Source of the DNA: Aquimarina sp. MAR_2010_214
GTDB taxonomy: Bacteria; Bacteroidota; Bacteroidia; Flavobacteriales; Flavobacteriaceae
Reading direction: 5' to 3'
NCBI RefSeq assembly: GCF_002846555.1
Contig: NZ_PJMS01000001.1
Location: forward strand, 4,193,501 to 4,257,500
DNA: 64,000 nucleotides
Made by a program: the position numbers and the translations under genes. Under the pieces are notes generated by a model. That model was given only the letters and a program-made list of their open reading frames with translations, searched no databases and was not told the DNA's origin. Positions 55,936 to 64,000 of the stretch are shown piece after piece (positions within the stretch are counted from its first letter, which is position 1; every line of letters begins with the position of its first letter).

Positions 55936-56023
55936 ACACCCGCTAGATTATGGCAACTTGATGTAGCAATCTTCTACATTTTCTATTGCGGTGGCCGGGG
56001 GCTGTAAAAGGTTCCCGGTTTTT
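55936..56023 (+). ncRNA. Candidate structured RNA or elaborate terminator
   Basis: This segment is markedly richer in G+C than its surroundings. CACC(C)GC pairs with GCGGTG around a smaller hairpin TGTAG/CTACA. A terminator hairpin follows: CCGGGGGC with GGTTCCCGG (55995-56018), then TTTTT. The layout could be a small RNA ending in its own terminator, or the 3' UTR of the preceding gene. The rest of the 364-bp gap to 56297 shows no gene. Confidence 0.4.
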
Positions 56024-56297
56024 AAAACAAAATCAAAACCTTTAAAACTATCATCTATAATCCAAATCTGACTTATGTAGTAACACTCTAACTTTATCTC
56101 AGTCCTTTATTTTTGAGAAATAACCTGTATGAATTGGTTTATCTTTTTTATTTTTGGACACGCAAATAGGAATTTGAAACTTATTTTGCGTTAATATTTT
56201 TACATTTATCTAATCGTACTTTTATCCTTATAATATAACGGGTAGTTACAAAAAAACCATATACATTAAAATATGGTTGAGATAGAAAAAATACTAT

Positions 56298-56822
56298 ATG
56301 AGAGTATACAAATATTTATTATTTATAGTAATAGGAGTCTTGGTTCTATATTCAAACTTAAGTTGTGAACGAGATGATATATGTGCAGAAGGTACTCCTA
56401 CTACGCCTTTTCTAGTCATAAAATTTATTGACTTTGACACAAGTACTGAGGTAAAAACTCCATCAGAACTGCAGGTAAAAGCGGTTGGTATAGAAAACCC
56501 TTTTACTTTAGGTACAGTAACAGACTCTATCCTAATACCGCTAAGAAATGATGTATCGATCACTGATTATGAATTTACTATAAATTCTAACACCACTAAT
56601 AATAGTGAAACTGATCCTCTTCCTAATAAAGATATTATAAGCTTTCAATACACACCTGAAGAAGAATATGTAAGTAGTGCTTGTGGATTTAAGGTCAATT
56701 ATAAAGGCCTTACTGTATCTCCACCAGAAGTAGGAGATGATGGAACCTGGATCAAAAATATAACAATACAAAGAGAGAACGTTACCGATGAAGCAACTGC
56801 GCACGTATTTATTTTTCATTAG
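56298..56822 (+). CDS. DUF6452 family lipoprotein
   Basis: 174 aa. A lipobox (LVLYSNLSC, Cys near 23) is followed by CERDDICAEGTPTTPFLVIK, the DUF6452 opening, and a beta-sandwich-like remainder (SFQYTPEEEYVSSACGFKVN). Its 3' end overlaps the DUF6048 gene by 35 bp in another frame. The function is unknown; the pair is a regular companion of rlmD in Flavobacteriaceae, probably in the outer membrane. Confidence 0.85.
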   Translation: MRVYKYLLFIVIGVLVLYSNLSCERDDICAEGTPTTPFLVIKFIDFDTSTEVKTPSELQVKAVGIENPFTLGTVTDSILIPLRNDVSITDYEFTINSNTTNNSETDPLPNKDIISFQYTPEEEYVSSACGFKVNYKGLTVSPPEVGDDGTWIKNITIQRENVTDEATAHVFIFH

Positions 56823-57498
56823 CATCTTGATTACAGGCCATTTCTATGGGCAAGAAGAATCAAAAGTTAGTACAAGAGATACTCTTCCTCCTGCAGAAAA
56901 GTATGGTTTTAGAGCAGGAGTTGACCTAGGTCGATTAATCCGAACAGCAGTTGATGATAATTATTCTGGATTCGAAATTATTGGAGATTACAGATTTTAT
57001 AAGAAGTTCTATCTCGCTGCCGAAATAGGTAATGAATCCTTATTAAGAGATGAAGAAAACATTAATACAGAAGGCTCTGGAAGTTATGCCAGAATTGGTA
57101 TCGATTATAACATATATGATAATTGGTATGGAATGCAAAACAGTATCTATGTAGGATTACGCTATGGTTTTTCTACTTTTGATCAAACATTGAATGATTA
57201 CTCTATTTTTACGAGCACAAATTATTTTGGGCCTAATCGAATAACAGAAAGCGTCAAATCTGATGGTTTAAATGCTAGCTGGATTGAATTAGTTCTTGGT
57301 ATTAAAGTTGAGCTTATAAATAACCTATATCTGGGAGCCAATGTATCTCTTAGAAATCTTGTAAGTGAAAAAAAACCTGATAGATTTGATAACTTATATA
57401 TCCCGGGATTTGGGCGTACTAACGATTTTAGTAATATCGGTGTTGGCTATGGATATTCTATAAGTTATCTGATTCCATTTTTTAAGAAAAGAAAATAA
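56788..57498 (+). CDS. DUF6048 family outer-membrane protein
   Basis: 236 aa. The signal peptide ends TGHFYGQ. Alternating beta strands (GFRAGVDLGRLIRTAV, YARIGIDYNIYDNWYGMQNS, YVGLRYGFSTFD, IGVGYGYSISYLIPFF) indicate a small outer-membrane barrel. Its start lies inside the DUF6452 gene, so the two are translationally coupled. Role unknown. Confidence 0.87.
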   Translation: MKQLRTYLFFISILITGHFYGQEESKVSTRDTLPPAEKYGFRAGVDLGRLIRTAVDDNYSGFEIIGDYRFYKKFYLAAEIGNESLLRDEENINTEGSGSYARIGIDYNIYDNWYGMQNSIYVGLRYGFSTFDQTLNDYSIFTSTNYFGPNRITESVKSDGLNASWIELVLGIKVELINNLYLGANVSLRNLVSEKKPDRFDNLYIPGFGRTNDFSNIGVGYGYSISYLIPFFKKRK

Positions 57499-57627
57499 TA
57501 GTGATAATCAATCCTCCCTATTTATCTATGTAATTTCATAAGAGTCTGGCTTCAAAATAGTTTTAAGACAAATCATTATATGATATAGTTAGTTTTATTA
57601 GGTATAGATAACAATAATTCTATTCTA

Positions 57628-58035
57628 TCAGAGATGTATTTGCTTAATCTTACAACTTTTATACGCTCTCGTAAATTTCCAATTATAATAATGTGCAATT
57701 ATCAAAAACCCTGTTGCTAAAAAATGTAATATCCTTTCTATAAAATGATTTTCTATTAAAAATCCAATGGTAAAAAGAACTAATGTCGTTAGATACAAAA
57801 AAACTGGTAATGGTTTACCATGATATTTTTTATATCCATTATATATTGCAAACATTGCAATCATCAGGCTAGCTCCTATTAAAAAAACCTCATAGAATTC
57901 ATCGGTTAGAAAAACAAGGCCCATCAAAGGAAAAAAAGCTATAACAATTGGTAAAAATATACAATGAAGCATACACAAAAATGATGCTAAAAACCCTATA
58001 AAATCCAAATTTACGCGTATTGTTTTATGTATCAT
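57628..58035 (-). CDS. MerC domain membrane protein
   Basis: 135 aa with four membrane helices. The MerC-type start FIGFLASFLCMLHCIFLPIV has two cysteines in the first helix that could carry metal. The family includes mercury-uptake MerC; in Bacteroidota it commonly sits beside a Fur-family regulator and may handle another metal. Here it is divergent from such a regulator. Confidence 0.85.
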   Translation of the reverse strand: MIHKTIRVNLDFIGFLASFLCMLHCIFLPIVIAFFPLMGLVFLTDEFYEVFLIGASLMIAMFAIYNGYKKYHGKPLPVFLYLTTLVLFTIGFLIENHFIERILHFLATGFLIIAHYYNWKFTRAYKSCKIKQIHL

Positions 58036-58055
58036 AAAAATATAAAATTGACTAA

Positions 58056-58229
58056 TTGCAATAAACCTTATCTTGATTATTTAGAATAATAACTACTTAA
58101 CTCTTCTCGATTGTTAGCTTTACTATTAAATACTTTTTTTTATCATAACTAAAAAAATGGTAAAGTAGCAAGCATATTTTTTTGTAGTTTTAAGTATTAA
58201 ATTTCACTAAAGCAATAATGTTGCAATAA
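58056..58229. promoter_or_regulatory. Repeated TTGCAATAA elements between merC-like and Fur-family genes
   Basis: TTGCAATAA occurs at 58056-58064, 21 bp from the MerC start, and at 58221-58229, 34 bp from the regulator start. The first is centred in the near-perfect palindrome TAATTGCAATAA. Possible Fur/Zur operator sites, one per gene. Confidence 0.4.
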
Positions 58230-58262
58230 TACGAAAAATTAGTTTTTAGTTATATTTTGAGA

Positions 58263-58643
58263 ATGAAAAAAACCAGGAATACACAAAAACAGGATTTTGT
58301 TATTGACATACTTACCAATGCAAAGCATACAATGTCGGTAGAAGCCATTTTGAAAGAAATGCCTATAAAAGTTAATAAAACCACCATATATAGAATCTTA
58401 GAGCGGTTTACAGAAAAAGGGAAAGTACATTTTGTAACTGGTGAAGATGGCAAAGCATATTATGCGCTTTGTAATGATTGTGATATCAAACATGAAATGC
58501 ACAATCATATTCATTTTCAATGCAAATCTTGTAAAAAAGTAACTTGTTTGCCTCATAAAATAGAGGTTCCAGAACTTAAAAACTTTGAAATACAAGAAAT
58601 TCAATTCCTAATGATAGGGATTTGTGATTCGTGTATAAACTAG
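58263..58643 (+). CDS. Fur family transcriptional regulator (Zur-like)
   Basis: 126 aa from the ATG at 58263; a TTG two codons upstream is the longer alternative. A winged helix (about 1-75) has TMSVEAILKEMPIKVNKTTI and YRILERFTEKGKV. The metal region HEMHNHIHFQCKSCKKVTC is followed by ICDSC at the end; the two CxxC pairs would hold a structural zinc. MerC on one side and a ZIP transporter 2 kb away suggest zinc control, but this is inference. Confidence 0.9.
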   Translation: MKKTRNTQKQDFVIDILTNAKHTMSVEAILKEMPIKVNKTTIYRILERFTEKGKVHFVTGEDGKAYYALCNDCDIKHEMHNHIHFQCKSCKKVTCLPHKIEVPELKNFEIQEIQFLMIGICDSCIN

Positions 58644-58646
58644 AAA

Positions 58647-59804
58647 TTAATTTTGATACTTTGCTTTTTTACTTCCTGCATACATTTCATATTTAACTAA
58701 CCTAGCTTCTAACTTTCCATTAAATACTTTTATTTTTCTGGATGGTCGAAGTCCTACATGTTTTAATGCTTCAAGATTTGCTGTAATAAACCAGGCATTG
58801 GTTCCTGGATAATTTTGCTTAAGGGTATCTCCTATTTGAGAATAAAACTCTTCTATATTTACTTCTAACCGTTCGTCATACGGAGGGTTAAATACAATAT
58901 GAAGCGGTCCTTCGACTTCTTTTTCAGATTCAAAGAAATCTCCTTCTTTTACTTTTATAAAATCAGTAAGGTTGGCGTTTTCTATATTAACATTTGCTTT
59001 TCTAACGGCAGAATATTCCTTATCAATTCCGATTATTGAATGATGGAAATCTCTGGTTTTGTTTAAGCAAGCTTCTTCTATTTTTTCAAATAGATCTAAA
59101 TCCCAATCCAGCCATTTTTCGAAAGCAAATTCTTTACGGTTTATATTTGCAGGAATATTACAAGCAATCATAGCTGCTTCGATAGCCATAGTACCACTCC
59201 CACACATAGGGTCTAGAAAGTCACTTTGCCCATCCCAACCAGAAAGCAATAACAAGCCAGCTGCCAGAACTTCATTAATCGGTGCAATATTAGTCGCTGT
59301 ACGGTATCCTCTATGATGTAATGAACCGCCAGAACTATCTAATGATACTGTGCATAGGTCACGTTGGATATGAATATCAATCGAAAGATCAGGATGTTCT
59401 GTATCTACATTTGGTCTCTCCCCCGTTTTTTCTCTAAACTGATCTACAATTGCATCTTTTGTCTTTAATGCAATAAACTTAGAGTGGCTAAAAATGGTAG
59501 AATTAACTGTAGCAGAAACAGCAAAAGTATCTTCTAAACTTAAATACTCTTGCCATTGTATACTTTGAACAAAATCGTAAATATCTTTTTCGTTTCTTAC
59601 TTTCTTGGAAATAATTGGTTTTAAAATTTTTACTGCAGTTCTTAAACATAGATTTGCCTTATACATAAAACCTGTATCGCCATAAAAGCTAACCATGCGA
59701 TTTCCAATTTCTACTTTTTGAGCACCTATTTTTCTAAGCTCATTTGCAAGAACTTCTTCAAAACCAAAAAGGGTTTTGGCAACCATTTTAAACGAATTAC
59801 TCAC
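58647..59804 (-). CDS. THUMP-domain class I SAM-dependent RNA methyltransferase (RlmL/UPF0020 type)
   Basis: About 385 aa. An N-terminal THUMP domain follows the family start MVAKTLFGFEEVLANELRKI. The UPF0020 catalytic domain has FLDPMCGSGTMAIEAAMIAC and the adenine-methyltransferase-like NPPYDERL. It probably makes an N2-methylguanine in 23S rRNA. Candidate starts are GTG at 59822, GTG at 59804 and ATG at 59786. A TACCTTCG promoter-like element (59822-59829) argues against the first, and 59804 is chosen. Convergent with the Fur gene. Confidence 0.88.
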   Translation of the reverse strand: MSNSFKMVAKTLFGFEEVLANELRKIGAQKVEIGNRMVSFYGDTGFMYKANLCLRTAVKILKPIISKKVRNEKDIYDFVQSIQWQEYLSLEDTFAVSATVNSTIFSHSKFIALKTKDAIVDQFREKTGERPNVDTEHPDLSIDIHIQRDLCTVSLDSSGGSLHHRGYRTATNIAPINEVLAAGLLLLSGWDGQSDFLDPMCGSGTMAIEAAMIACNIPANINRKEFAFEKWLDWDLDLFEKIEEACLNKTRDFHHSIIGIDKEYSAVRKANVNIENANLTDFIKVKEGDFFESEKEVEGPLHIVFNPPYDERLEVNIEEFYSQIGDTLKQNYPGTNAWFITANLEALKHVGLRPSRKIKVFNGKLEARLVKYEMYAGSKKAKYQN

Positions 59805-59896
59805 TATCTTTATTTTCGACACGAAGGTATTTAAATTTTTAAGTGTAAAGGTTTAAAACTTTAAACGACTTCTATAATTAAACCGTAAAAATACAC

Positions 59897-59904
59897 TAAT
59901 TTTG
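59897..59904 (+). promoter_or_regulatory. Putative -7 element of the methyltransferase-ZIP-DUF4268 operon
   Basis: TAATTTTG, an exact TAnnTTTG match, ends 6 bases before the ATG at 59911. The same near-leaderless layout as rlmD. Confidence 0.5.
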
Positions 59905-59910
59905 CGCCCT

Positions 59911-60642
59911 ATGCTAAAAGATTCAACAATGTGGTATGCATCATGGTTTGACACACCATACTATCATATCTTATATAAAGATAGAAATCACACTGAGGCT
60001 AAAGACTTTATGGATAATATCACTAAGTATCTAAGCTTAGAAGCTGGTGAAAAAATTTTGGATTTAGCTTGCGGTAAAGGTCGACATAGTATCTATTTAA
60101 ATACATTAGGTTATGATGTGACTGGTGTAGATCTCTCTAAAAATAGTATTGAGTATGCTTCGCAATTTGAGAATGAAACATTAAAGTTTAAGGTTCACGA
60201 TATGTGCCAACCGTATTCTGAGAAATTCTCTGCTGTTTTTAATCTTTTTACCAGCTTTGGCTACTTTGACAAAGAAGAAGATAATCTAAATACGATTAAA
60301 GCAATTAAATCAGATTTAAATGAAAAAGGATTTGGCGTTATTGATTTTATGAATGTTGATTATATCATTAATAATCTAGTTGCCGAAGAAACAAAAGAAG
60401 TTAATAACATCTCATTTAATATTAAGAGATATTGTCAAGACGGATATATCTTTAAAGAAATCAGATTTAGAGATAATGATGAAGACTTTTTATTTACCGA
60501 ACGTGTTAAGAGCATTACACTAAATGATTTTGAAAATTATTTTGAAAATGCCAATATAAATTTGTTGGATATTTTTGGCAATTACCAACTTCAGAAATTT
60601 GATAAAACTACTTCGCCAAGACTCATATTAATTTTTAAATAG
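59911..60642 (+). CDS. Class I SAM-dependent methyltransferase
   Basis: 243 aa from the ATG at 59911; the longer frame opens with a TTG inside the promoter element, and an ATG at 59929 (MWYASWFDTPYY) is also possible. Methyltransferase_25-type domain: ILDLACGKGRHSIYLNTLGY (motif I), VTGVDLSKNSIEYA, and FNLFTSFGYFDKEEDN. The substrate is unknown. First gene of a three-gene operon with 1-base stop/start overlaps. Confidence 0.88.
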   Translation: MLKDSTMWYASWFDTPYYHILYKDRNHTEAKDFMDNITKYLSLEAGEKILDLACGKGRHSIYLNTLGYDVTGVDLSKNSIEYASQFENETLKFKVHDMCQPYSEKFSAVFNLFTSFGYFDKEEDNLNTIKAIKSDLNEKGFGVIDFMNVDYIINNLVAEETKEVNNISFNIKRYCQDGYIFKEIRFRDNDEDFLFTERVKSITLNDFENYFENANINLLDIFGNYQLQKFDKTTSPRLILIFK

Positions 60643-61319
60643 TGTACAACTATATATTATCCATAACCGCTGTATTTATAGGAGCTTTATTAGTTTTTAT
60701 TTTTAAAACTTCTAATCAAAAGAGTTTAAAACTACTTTTAGCTTTTAGTGGTGCTTTTCTTCTTGCGATCACCATTTTTGATTTATTACCAGAGGTATTT
60801 GAAGATAACCCCTTTGCAAAACGCACTGGTGTTTGGATTATGATCGGTATTCTTCTTCAAAAAGTGCTAGAATATTTCTCTAAAGGAGCAGAACATGGAC
60901 ACATACACCTTAATAAAGAGACTCGACAGATTCCAAAATTACTATTCATTAGTTTAGGTTTGCATGCTATACTCGAAGGGTTTCCGATACATCATACAGA
61001 TGGAATTCTGTTAGGTATAATTATACATAAAATTCCGATTGCAATGATTTTGACTACTTTTTTATTAAATACCAAAATCAAAAAGTCTGTCATTATTATA
61101 TCATTGACTCTCTTTGCGCTAATGACTCCTCTGGGGACTTTTATTGCTGAAAATTTCACTATGGTACAGAGTTATTATAAAGAAATTACGGCATTGGTTA
61201 TTGGTATATTTCTGCATGTATCTACTACTATTCTGTTTGAAAGCAATGAAGGCCATAAATTTAATATAACGAAGCTTATGGTTATTCTTATAGCTACTAT
61301 TACAGCATATCTTATATAA
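60642..61319 (+). CDS. ZIP family metal transporter
   Basis: 225 aa, about seven to eight membrane helices. It starts at a GTG that overlaps the upstream stop (TAGTG) by one base. ZIP signature helices: LHAILEGFPIHHTDGILLGI and IIHKIPIAMILTTFLL, where the H/E residues bind metal. A short His-containing loop, AEHGHIHLNK, precedes them. It likely imports zinc or a related divalent metal through the inner membrane. Coupled to both neighbours. Confidence 0.9.
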   Translation: MYNYILSITAVFIGALLVFIFKTSNQKSLKLLLAFSGAFLLAITIFDLLPEVFEDNPFAKRTGVWIMIGILLQKVLEYFSKGAEHGHIHLNKETRQIPKLLFISLGLHAILEGFPIHHTDGILLGIIIHKIPIAMILTTFLLNTKIKKSVIIISLTLFALMTPLGTFIAENFTMVQSYYKEITALVIGIFLHVSTTILFESNEGHKFNITKLMVILIATITAYLI

Positions 61320-61747
61320 TGTTTAGCAAATCAGAATCAAAACAAATACGTCAGGAATTCTGGACCAATTTTGGTAAAGAATACCCTCGTAAATGGCTTT
61401 TGTATAATACCAAAATTAAAGATGTAACTCTCAAATTTACATTTACTACAAAAAAAGCTCAAGTATCTATTGATATCGAACCCACTGATGAGATAATCAA
61501 GGCATATTATTATGATAAATTCATTAGTTTAAAAAAGATTCTCACATCTGAATTCATAGAGGATATTATCTATAATAAGTTCTATGAACTTGATAACGGT
61601 AAAATTGTATCTCGCATATATGTAGAGATCGATAATGTAAGTATTCATAATAGAAAGACTTGGACAGAAACTATGATCTTTTTATCAAAAAACATGGCCA
61701 AACTTGAAGAATTCTTCTTGGAATATAAAGAATATATTAGTGACTAA
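61319..61747 (+). CDS. DUF4268 family protein
   Basis: 142 aa, soluble. Signature start ESKQIRQEFWTNFGKEYPRK, then WLLYNTKIKDVTLKFTF and a C-terminal WTETMIFLSKNMAKLEEFF. DUF4268 domains also occur in restriction- or defence-related proteins, but the stand-alone form is of unknown function. ATG overlaps the ZIP stop by one base (TAATG). Confidence 0.85.
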   Translation: MFSKSESKQIRQEFWTNFGKEYPRKWLLYNTKIKDVTLKFTFTTKKAQVSIDIEPTDEIIKAYYYDKFISLKKILTSEFIEDIIYNKFYELDNGKIVSRIYVEIDNVSIHNRKTWTETMIFLSKNMAKLEEFFLEYKEYISD

Positions 61748-61881
61748 ATTTGGCTACTAAAAGTATATGATAATCAATTTATCCGGCGCACAGTCTTTCT
61801 TAAGAATTACTATATCCCACTAAAAAATTAAAGCCAGCTAGATTTCATCATTCATATAGCATATCTCTTTTTAATTAAAAT

Positions 61882-62934
61882 GGCTAAGTTCTAATTAGAA
61901 TATGTTTTATCTTTACTTTATAAAAACGGAGAAATGATACCAGAAGATTTTAGAGATTTTTTCATTAGTTCATCGGCTTTGGTTCAATCAGAAATTGTTT
62001 CCACATTATTGGAGATCTCTACTGAGGGTTCAGCCCTGATTGATAGCAATCAGAGTAAAGCCATAAGCTGTCCTCATTGTAAGTGCAATAAAATTAAGGC
62101 TAATGGTAAGCTCAAAGGAGTACAGCGCTATGTTTGTAATACTTGTCATAAAAACTTTAGTGAAACTACCGGTAAGTTCTGGTACAACCTCAAGAAGAAA
62201 GACAAAGTTAATCGTTATTTATTCTGTTTACTCTCTGGATATAGTATTCGCAAGAGTGCCAAAGAAACAGGGATTTCTATTCAGACTTCTTTTGATTGGA
62301 GGCACAAATTACTTGTCTCCTTTGGGAGCGTAAGTGTGGATGAATTCCAAGGAATCCTAGAGAGTGATGATCTTTTCTTTGCTTACTCTGAAAAAGGGAA
62401 TCGAAATTTGGATCGTCCTGCTAGAAAACGTGGCGCAAAGGCAAGTAAAGCTGGTCTCAGTAATGAAAAAGTAGCTGTGATAGCCAGTTGTGACCGATCA
62501 GGGAACAAAGATTTCAAAGTAGCTACCAGAGGTCGCATTAGTAAAAGTGACTTGGAGACTATATTACAAGGGAAGTTGGCTAAAGTAGAAACCCTTTGTA
62601 GCGACAGTCACAGAAGCTATACTGCATTTGCAAAAGACAAGAAGGTAGCACACAAAAAATTTAATGCTTCGAAGGGTCAAAGAGCTGTTGACAAAATATA
62701 TCACGTACAAAATGTGAATAATATGGATATGCGTCTAAGGAAATTTATGGAGCCCTTCAATGGAGTGGCAACAAAATACCTTCAGAATTATCTGAATTGG
62801 TTTTTAGTCTTAGAAAAAATAAAAAATTCAACCAGTAAAATGGCAACCGTAGCAGCTATAGCCTTTGCTTCCAATACTGCCTGGATGGAATTTAAAAACA
62901 TAGTAGTAAATAATATGCTTTTTAGAACTTAGCC
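61882..62934 (+). mobile_element. Intact IS1595-family insertion sequence
   Basis: 1,053 bp. Terminal inverted repeats GGCTAAGTTCTAA (61882-61894) and its complement TTAGAACTTAGCC (62922-62934) are perfect over 13 bp, and the similarity continues for about 10 more. Both ends start with GG, as in IS1595. The single transposase gene is uninterrupted, with its stop codon inside the right repeat. The flanking 8-bp direct repeats are identical, so the insertion is probably recent. Confidence 0.93.
61934..62932 (+). CDS. IS1595 family transposase
   Basis: 332 aa, full length. An N-terminal zinc ribbon (CPHC near 47 and CNTC near 68) is followed by a helix-turn-helix (LFCLLSGYSIRKSAKETGIS) and an ISXO2-like catalytic domain. 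Acidic positions lie in LESDDLFFAYSEKG and LCSDSHRSY, followed by HVQNVNNMDMRL, with the final NYLNWFLVLEKI. A D-D-N-type triad is plausible. ATG is preceded by GGAG. The TAG stop ends 2 bp from the right IS end. Confidence 0.93.
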   Translation: MIPEDFRDFFISSSALVQSEIVSTLLEISTEGSALIDSNQSKAISCPHCKCNKIKANGKLKGVQRYVCNTCHKNFSETTGKFWYNLKKKDKVNRYLFCLLSGYSIRKSAKETGISIQTSFDWRHKLLVSFGSVSVDEFQGILESDDLFFAYSEKGNRNLDRPARKRGAKASKAGLSNEKVAVIASCDRSGNKDFKVATRGRISKSDLETILQGKLAKVETLCSDSHRSYTAFAKDKKVAHKKFNASKGQRAVDKIYHVQNVNNMDMRLRKFMEPFNGVATKYLQNYLNWFLVLEKIKNSTSKMATVAAIAFASNTAWMEFKNIVVNNMLFRT

Positions 62935-63139
62935 ATTAAAATCTGATATACAGACGGATAGACATAATTATAGCCTATCTAAGAATCTAAACAGGTCATT
63001 TGAACAAAAAGTAAGTTTAGGACTACATTACAAAATAAATAAATAATAAATTTCATTGTTTAATCATGATTTTATGCATTTAAACCGATTATTTGTTGAT
63101 TTTTTAATATATTTAGAGACCCCTAATCTATGCTAAACA

Positions 63140-64000
63140 ATGAAGACTGTCAAAATTAAGAAGTATTACATATGTTTACTATGTATAAATTTGCTTTATT
63201 CCATTGCCTACACCCAACAATATGAAGAAATGTCATTTTCGGAAATAGAAAATGTAATTATCCATACTGAAGATCATTTAAATTCGACAATAAGAAGAGC
63301 CAATGGCATCATGATTATTGAAACAATAATTGATATTTCTGAAAAATTTAATCCTAAACAAGAATATTATTTAAAAGGATACTCATACAATTTACTTGGT
63401 AAAATTCACTTTTCTACTAAAGATTATAAAGAAGCACTTAGAAACTATAAAATTGCAGAATTATTCTTAAAAGAACTTGAAGGATTTTCTGAACTAGCTA
63501 TAGATATAAATAATAATATCGCCTTGGTATACATAAACGGATTTAATAAGCCCAAAAAAGCACTTAAAAGAATAAAACATATCTATGAAAAATCTGATAA
63601 TTTAAATAAAAACTCCCAACACATTTTGGCGTTAAACTTGGCAGATATTTATATAAAAACAAAAAACTACAATAAAGCTTATCATCTATTAGAAAAATGC
63701 AAGAAGTATTTTGTTAACCAACAACAACACTCTTCAAAATTGGCCACTACATATAGCAGTTACGGTGAATATTATTATCATAACAAAAGATATAATACTG
63801 CTATAAAATATTATGAGTTAGCTGCTACCATTGCAGAAAAAAATCAATTGTTTAGGCAAGCAATGACTATTTACAAACAGTATGAAAATTTATTAGTTAA
63901 AATCGGTAAAGAGGATAAGGCATATTCAATTCTAAAAAAATATACTAAACACCATCAAACAGCACTAGACATAGAAAAATTAGAAGCCGAACAATATAAA
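63140..64000 (+). CDS. Tetratricopeptide-repeat protein, 3' end outside window
   Basis: 287 codons to the edge without a stop. The signal peptide is LLCINLLYSIAYTQ. TPR units are visible, such as YNLLGKIHFSTKDYKEALRN with YKIAELFLKEL, and TYSSYGEYYYHNKRYNTAIK with YYELAATIAEK. Flavobacterial proteins that start like this often continue into a membrane helix and a LuxR-type DNA-binding or histidine kinase domain; that part is not in the window. The 200-bp stretch between the IS and this gene shows no feature. Confidence 0.85.
   Translation, partial: MKTVKIKKYYICLLCINLLYSIAYTQQYEEMSFSEIENVIIHTEDHLNSTIRRANGIMIIETIIDISEKFNPKQEYYLKGYSYNLLGKIHFSTKDYKEALRNYKIAELFLKELEGFSELAIDINNNIALVYINGFNKPKKALKRIKHIYEKSDNLNKNSQHILALNLADIYIKTKNYNKAYHLLEKCKKYFVNQQQHSSKLATTYSSYGEYYYHNKRYNTAIKYYELAATIAEKNQLFRQAMTIYKQYENLLVKIGKEDKAYSILKKYTKHHQTALDIEKLEAEQYK

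Larger units (their letters stand above)
61874..62942. repeat. 8-bp target-site duplication flanking the insertion sequence
   Basis: ATTAAAAT occurs exactly at 61874-61881 and 62935-62942, directly abutting the inverted repeats of the IS. Eight bases is the duplication length expected for IS1595-family elements. Confidence 0.93.

Noticed and set aside
1..64000. CRISPR array or classic multi-gene defence locus
   Set aside because: No regularly spaced repeats and no recognisable Cas, restriction or abortive-infection gene set; the DUF4268 gene sits in a transporter operon with no nuclease or methylase partner for it.

Overview
The window is AT-rich (about one third G+C by eye), densely coding chromosomal DNA from a marine-type member of the Flavobacteriaceae (Bacteroidota). 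The basis is a type IX secretion C-terminal sorting domain, a TonB receptor with a carboxypeptidase-like N-domain, DUF2911, DUF6452/DUF6048, DUF2752 and CCC-motif proteins, AT-rich leaders with Bacteroidota -7 elements (TAnnTTTG type), and the gene orders gyrA-TPR, zapA-6S RNA-rny and rlmD...DUF6452-DUF6048. The genus may be close to Aquimarina, but that is a guess.

Layout. 1-6.4 kb: a partial M1 aminopeptidase, recG, and four small single-domain enzymes (two GNATs, a DinB-like protein, a small alpha/beta hydrolase). 6.4-15.9 kb is the most accessory part: a secreted multidomain endonuclease I; three tandem cysteine-rich peptides with double-glycine-type leaders; decayed stretches; a lipoprotein; a divergent TetR/hydrolase pair with duplicated operator-like repeats; an AraC regulator; a GlcG/HbpS protein; an aquaporin remnant; and DUF1697 and SRPBCC proteins. 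15.9-26.4 kb: ackA-pta, an envelope operon (lipocalin-like, unknown, beta-barrel) divergent from an AraC-GyrI regulator with two matching palindromes between them, DUF418, DUF2911 and TlpA-like proteins. 26.5-39.1 kb is a housekeeping block: pheT, a TPR protein, gyrA, clpC, rny, a 6S RNA, zapA and a coiled-coil protein. 39.2-46.9 kb: UDP-galactopyranose mutase and a probable galactofuranosyltransferase, an M23 peptidase, a TonB receptor and a cysteine desulfurase. 47.1-53.2 kb: two paralogous lipoproteins, an Smr protein, a duplicated DUF2752/CCC-motif pair, rocD, and an ECF sigma factor with a membrane partner. 53.3-61.7 kb: rlmD, two small unknown proteins, a structured G+C-rich element, DUF6452/DUF6048, a MerC/Fur metal pair, an RNA methyltransferase, and a three-gene operon with a ZIP transporter. 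61.9-62.9 kb: an intact IS1595-type insertion sequence with perfect terminal repeats and an 8-bp target duplication. The window ends inside a TPR protein.

The best candidate for something undescribed is the run of three Cys-rich peptide genes (9.4-10.2 kb). Their leaders match the double-glycine spacing rule, their predicted cores begin with WGR and carry six cysteines, and the third copy is a mosaic of the other two. No transporter or modifying enzyme lies nearby. Several start codons were moved downstream of the longest open frame because that frame began at an implausible TTG or GTG (pta, clpC, DUF2911, Fur, one lipoprotein, two methyltransferases).
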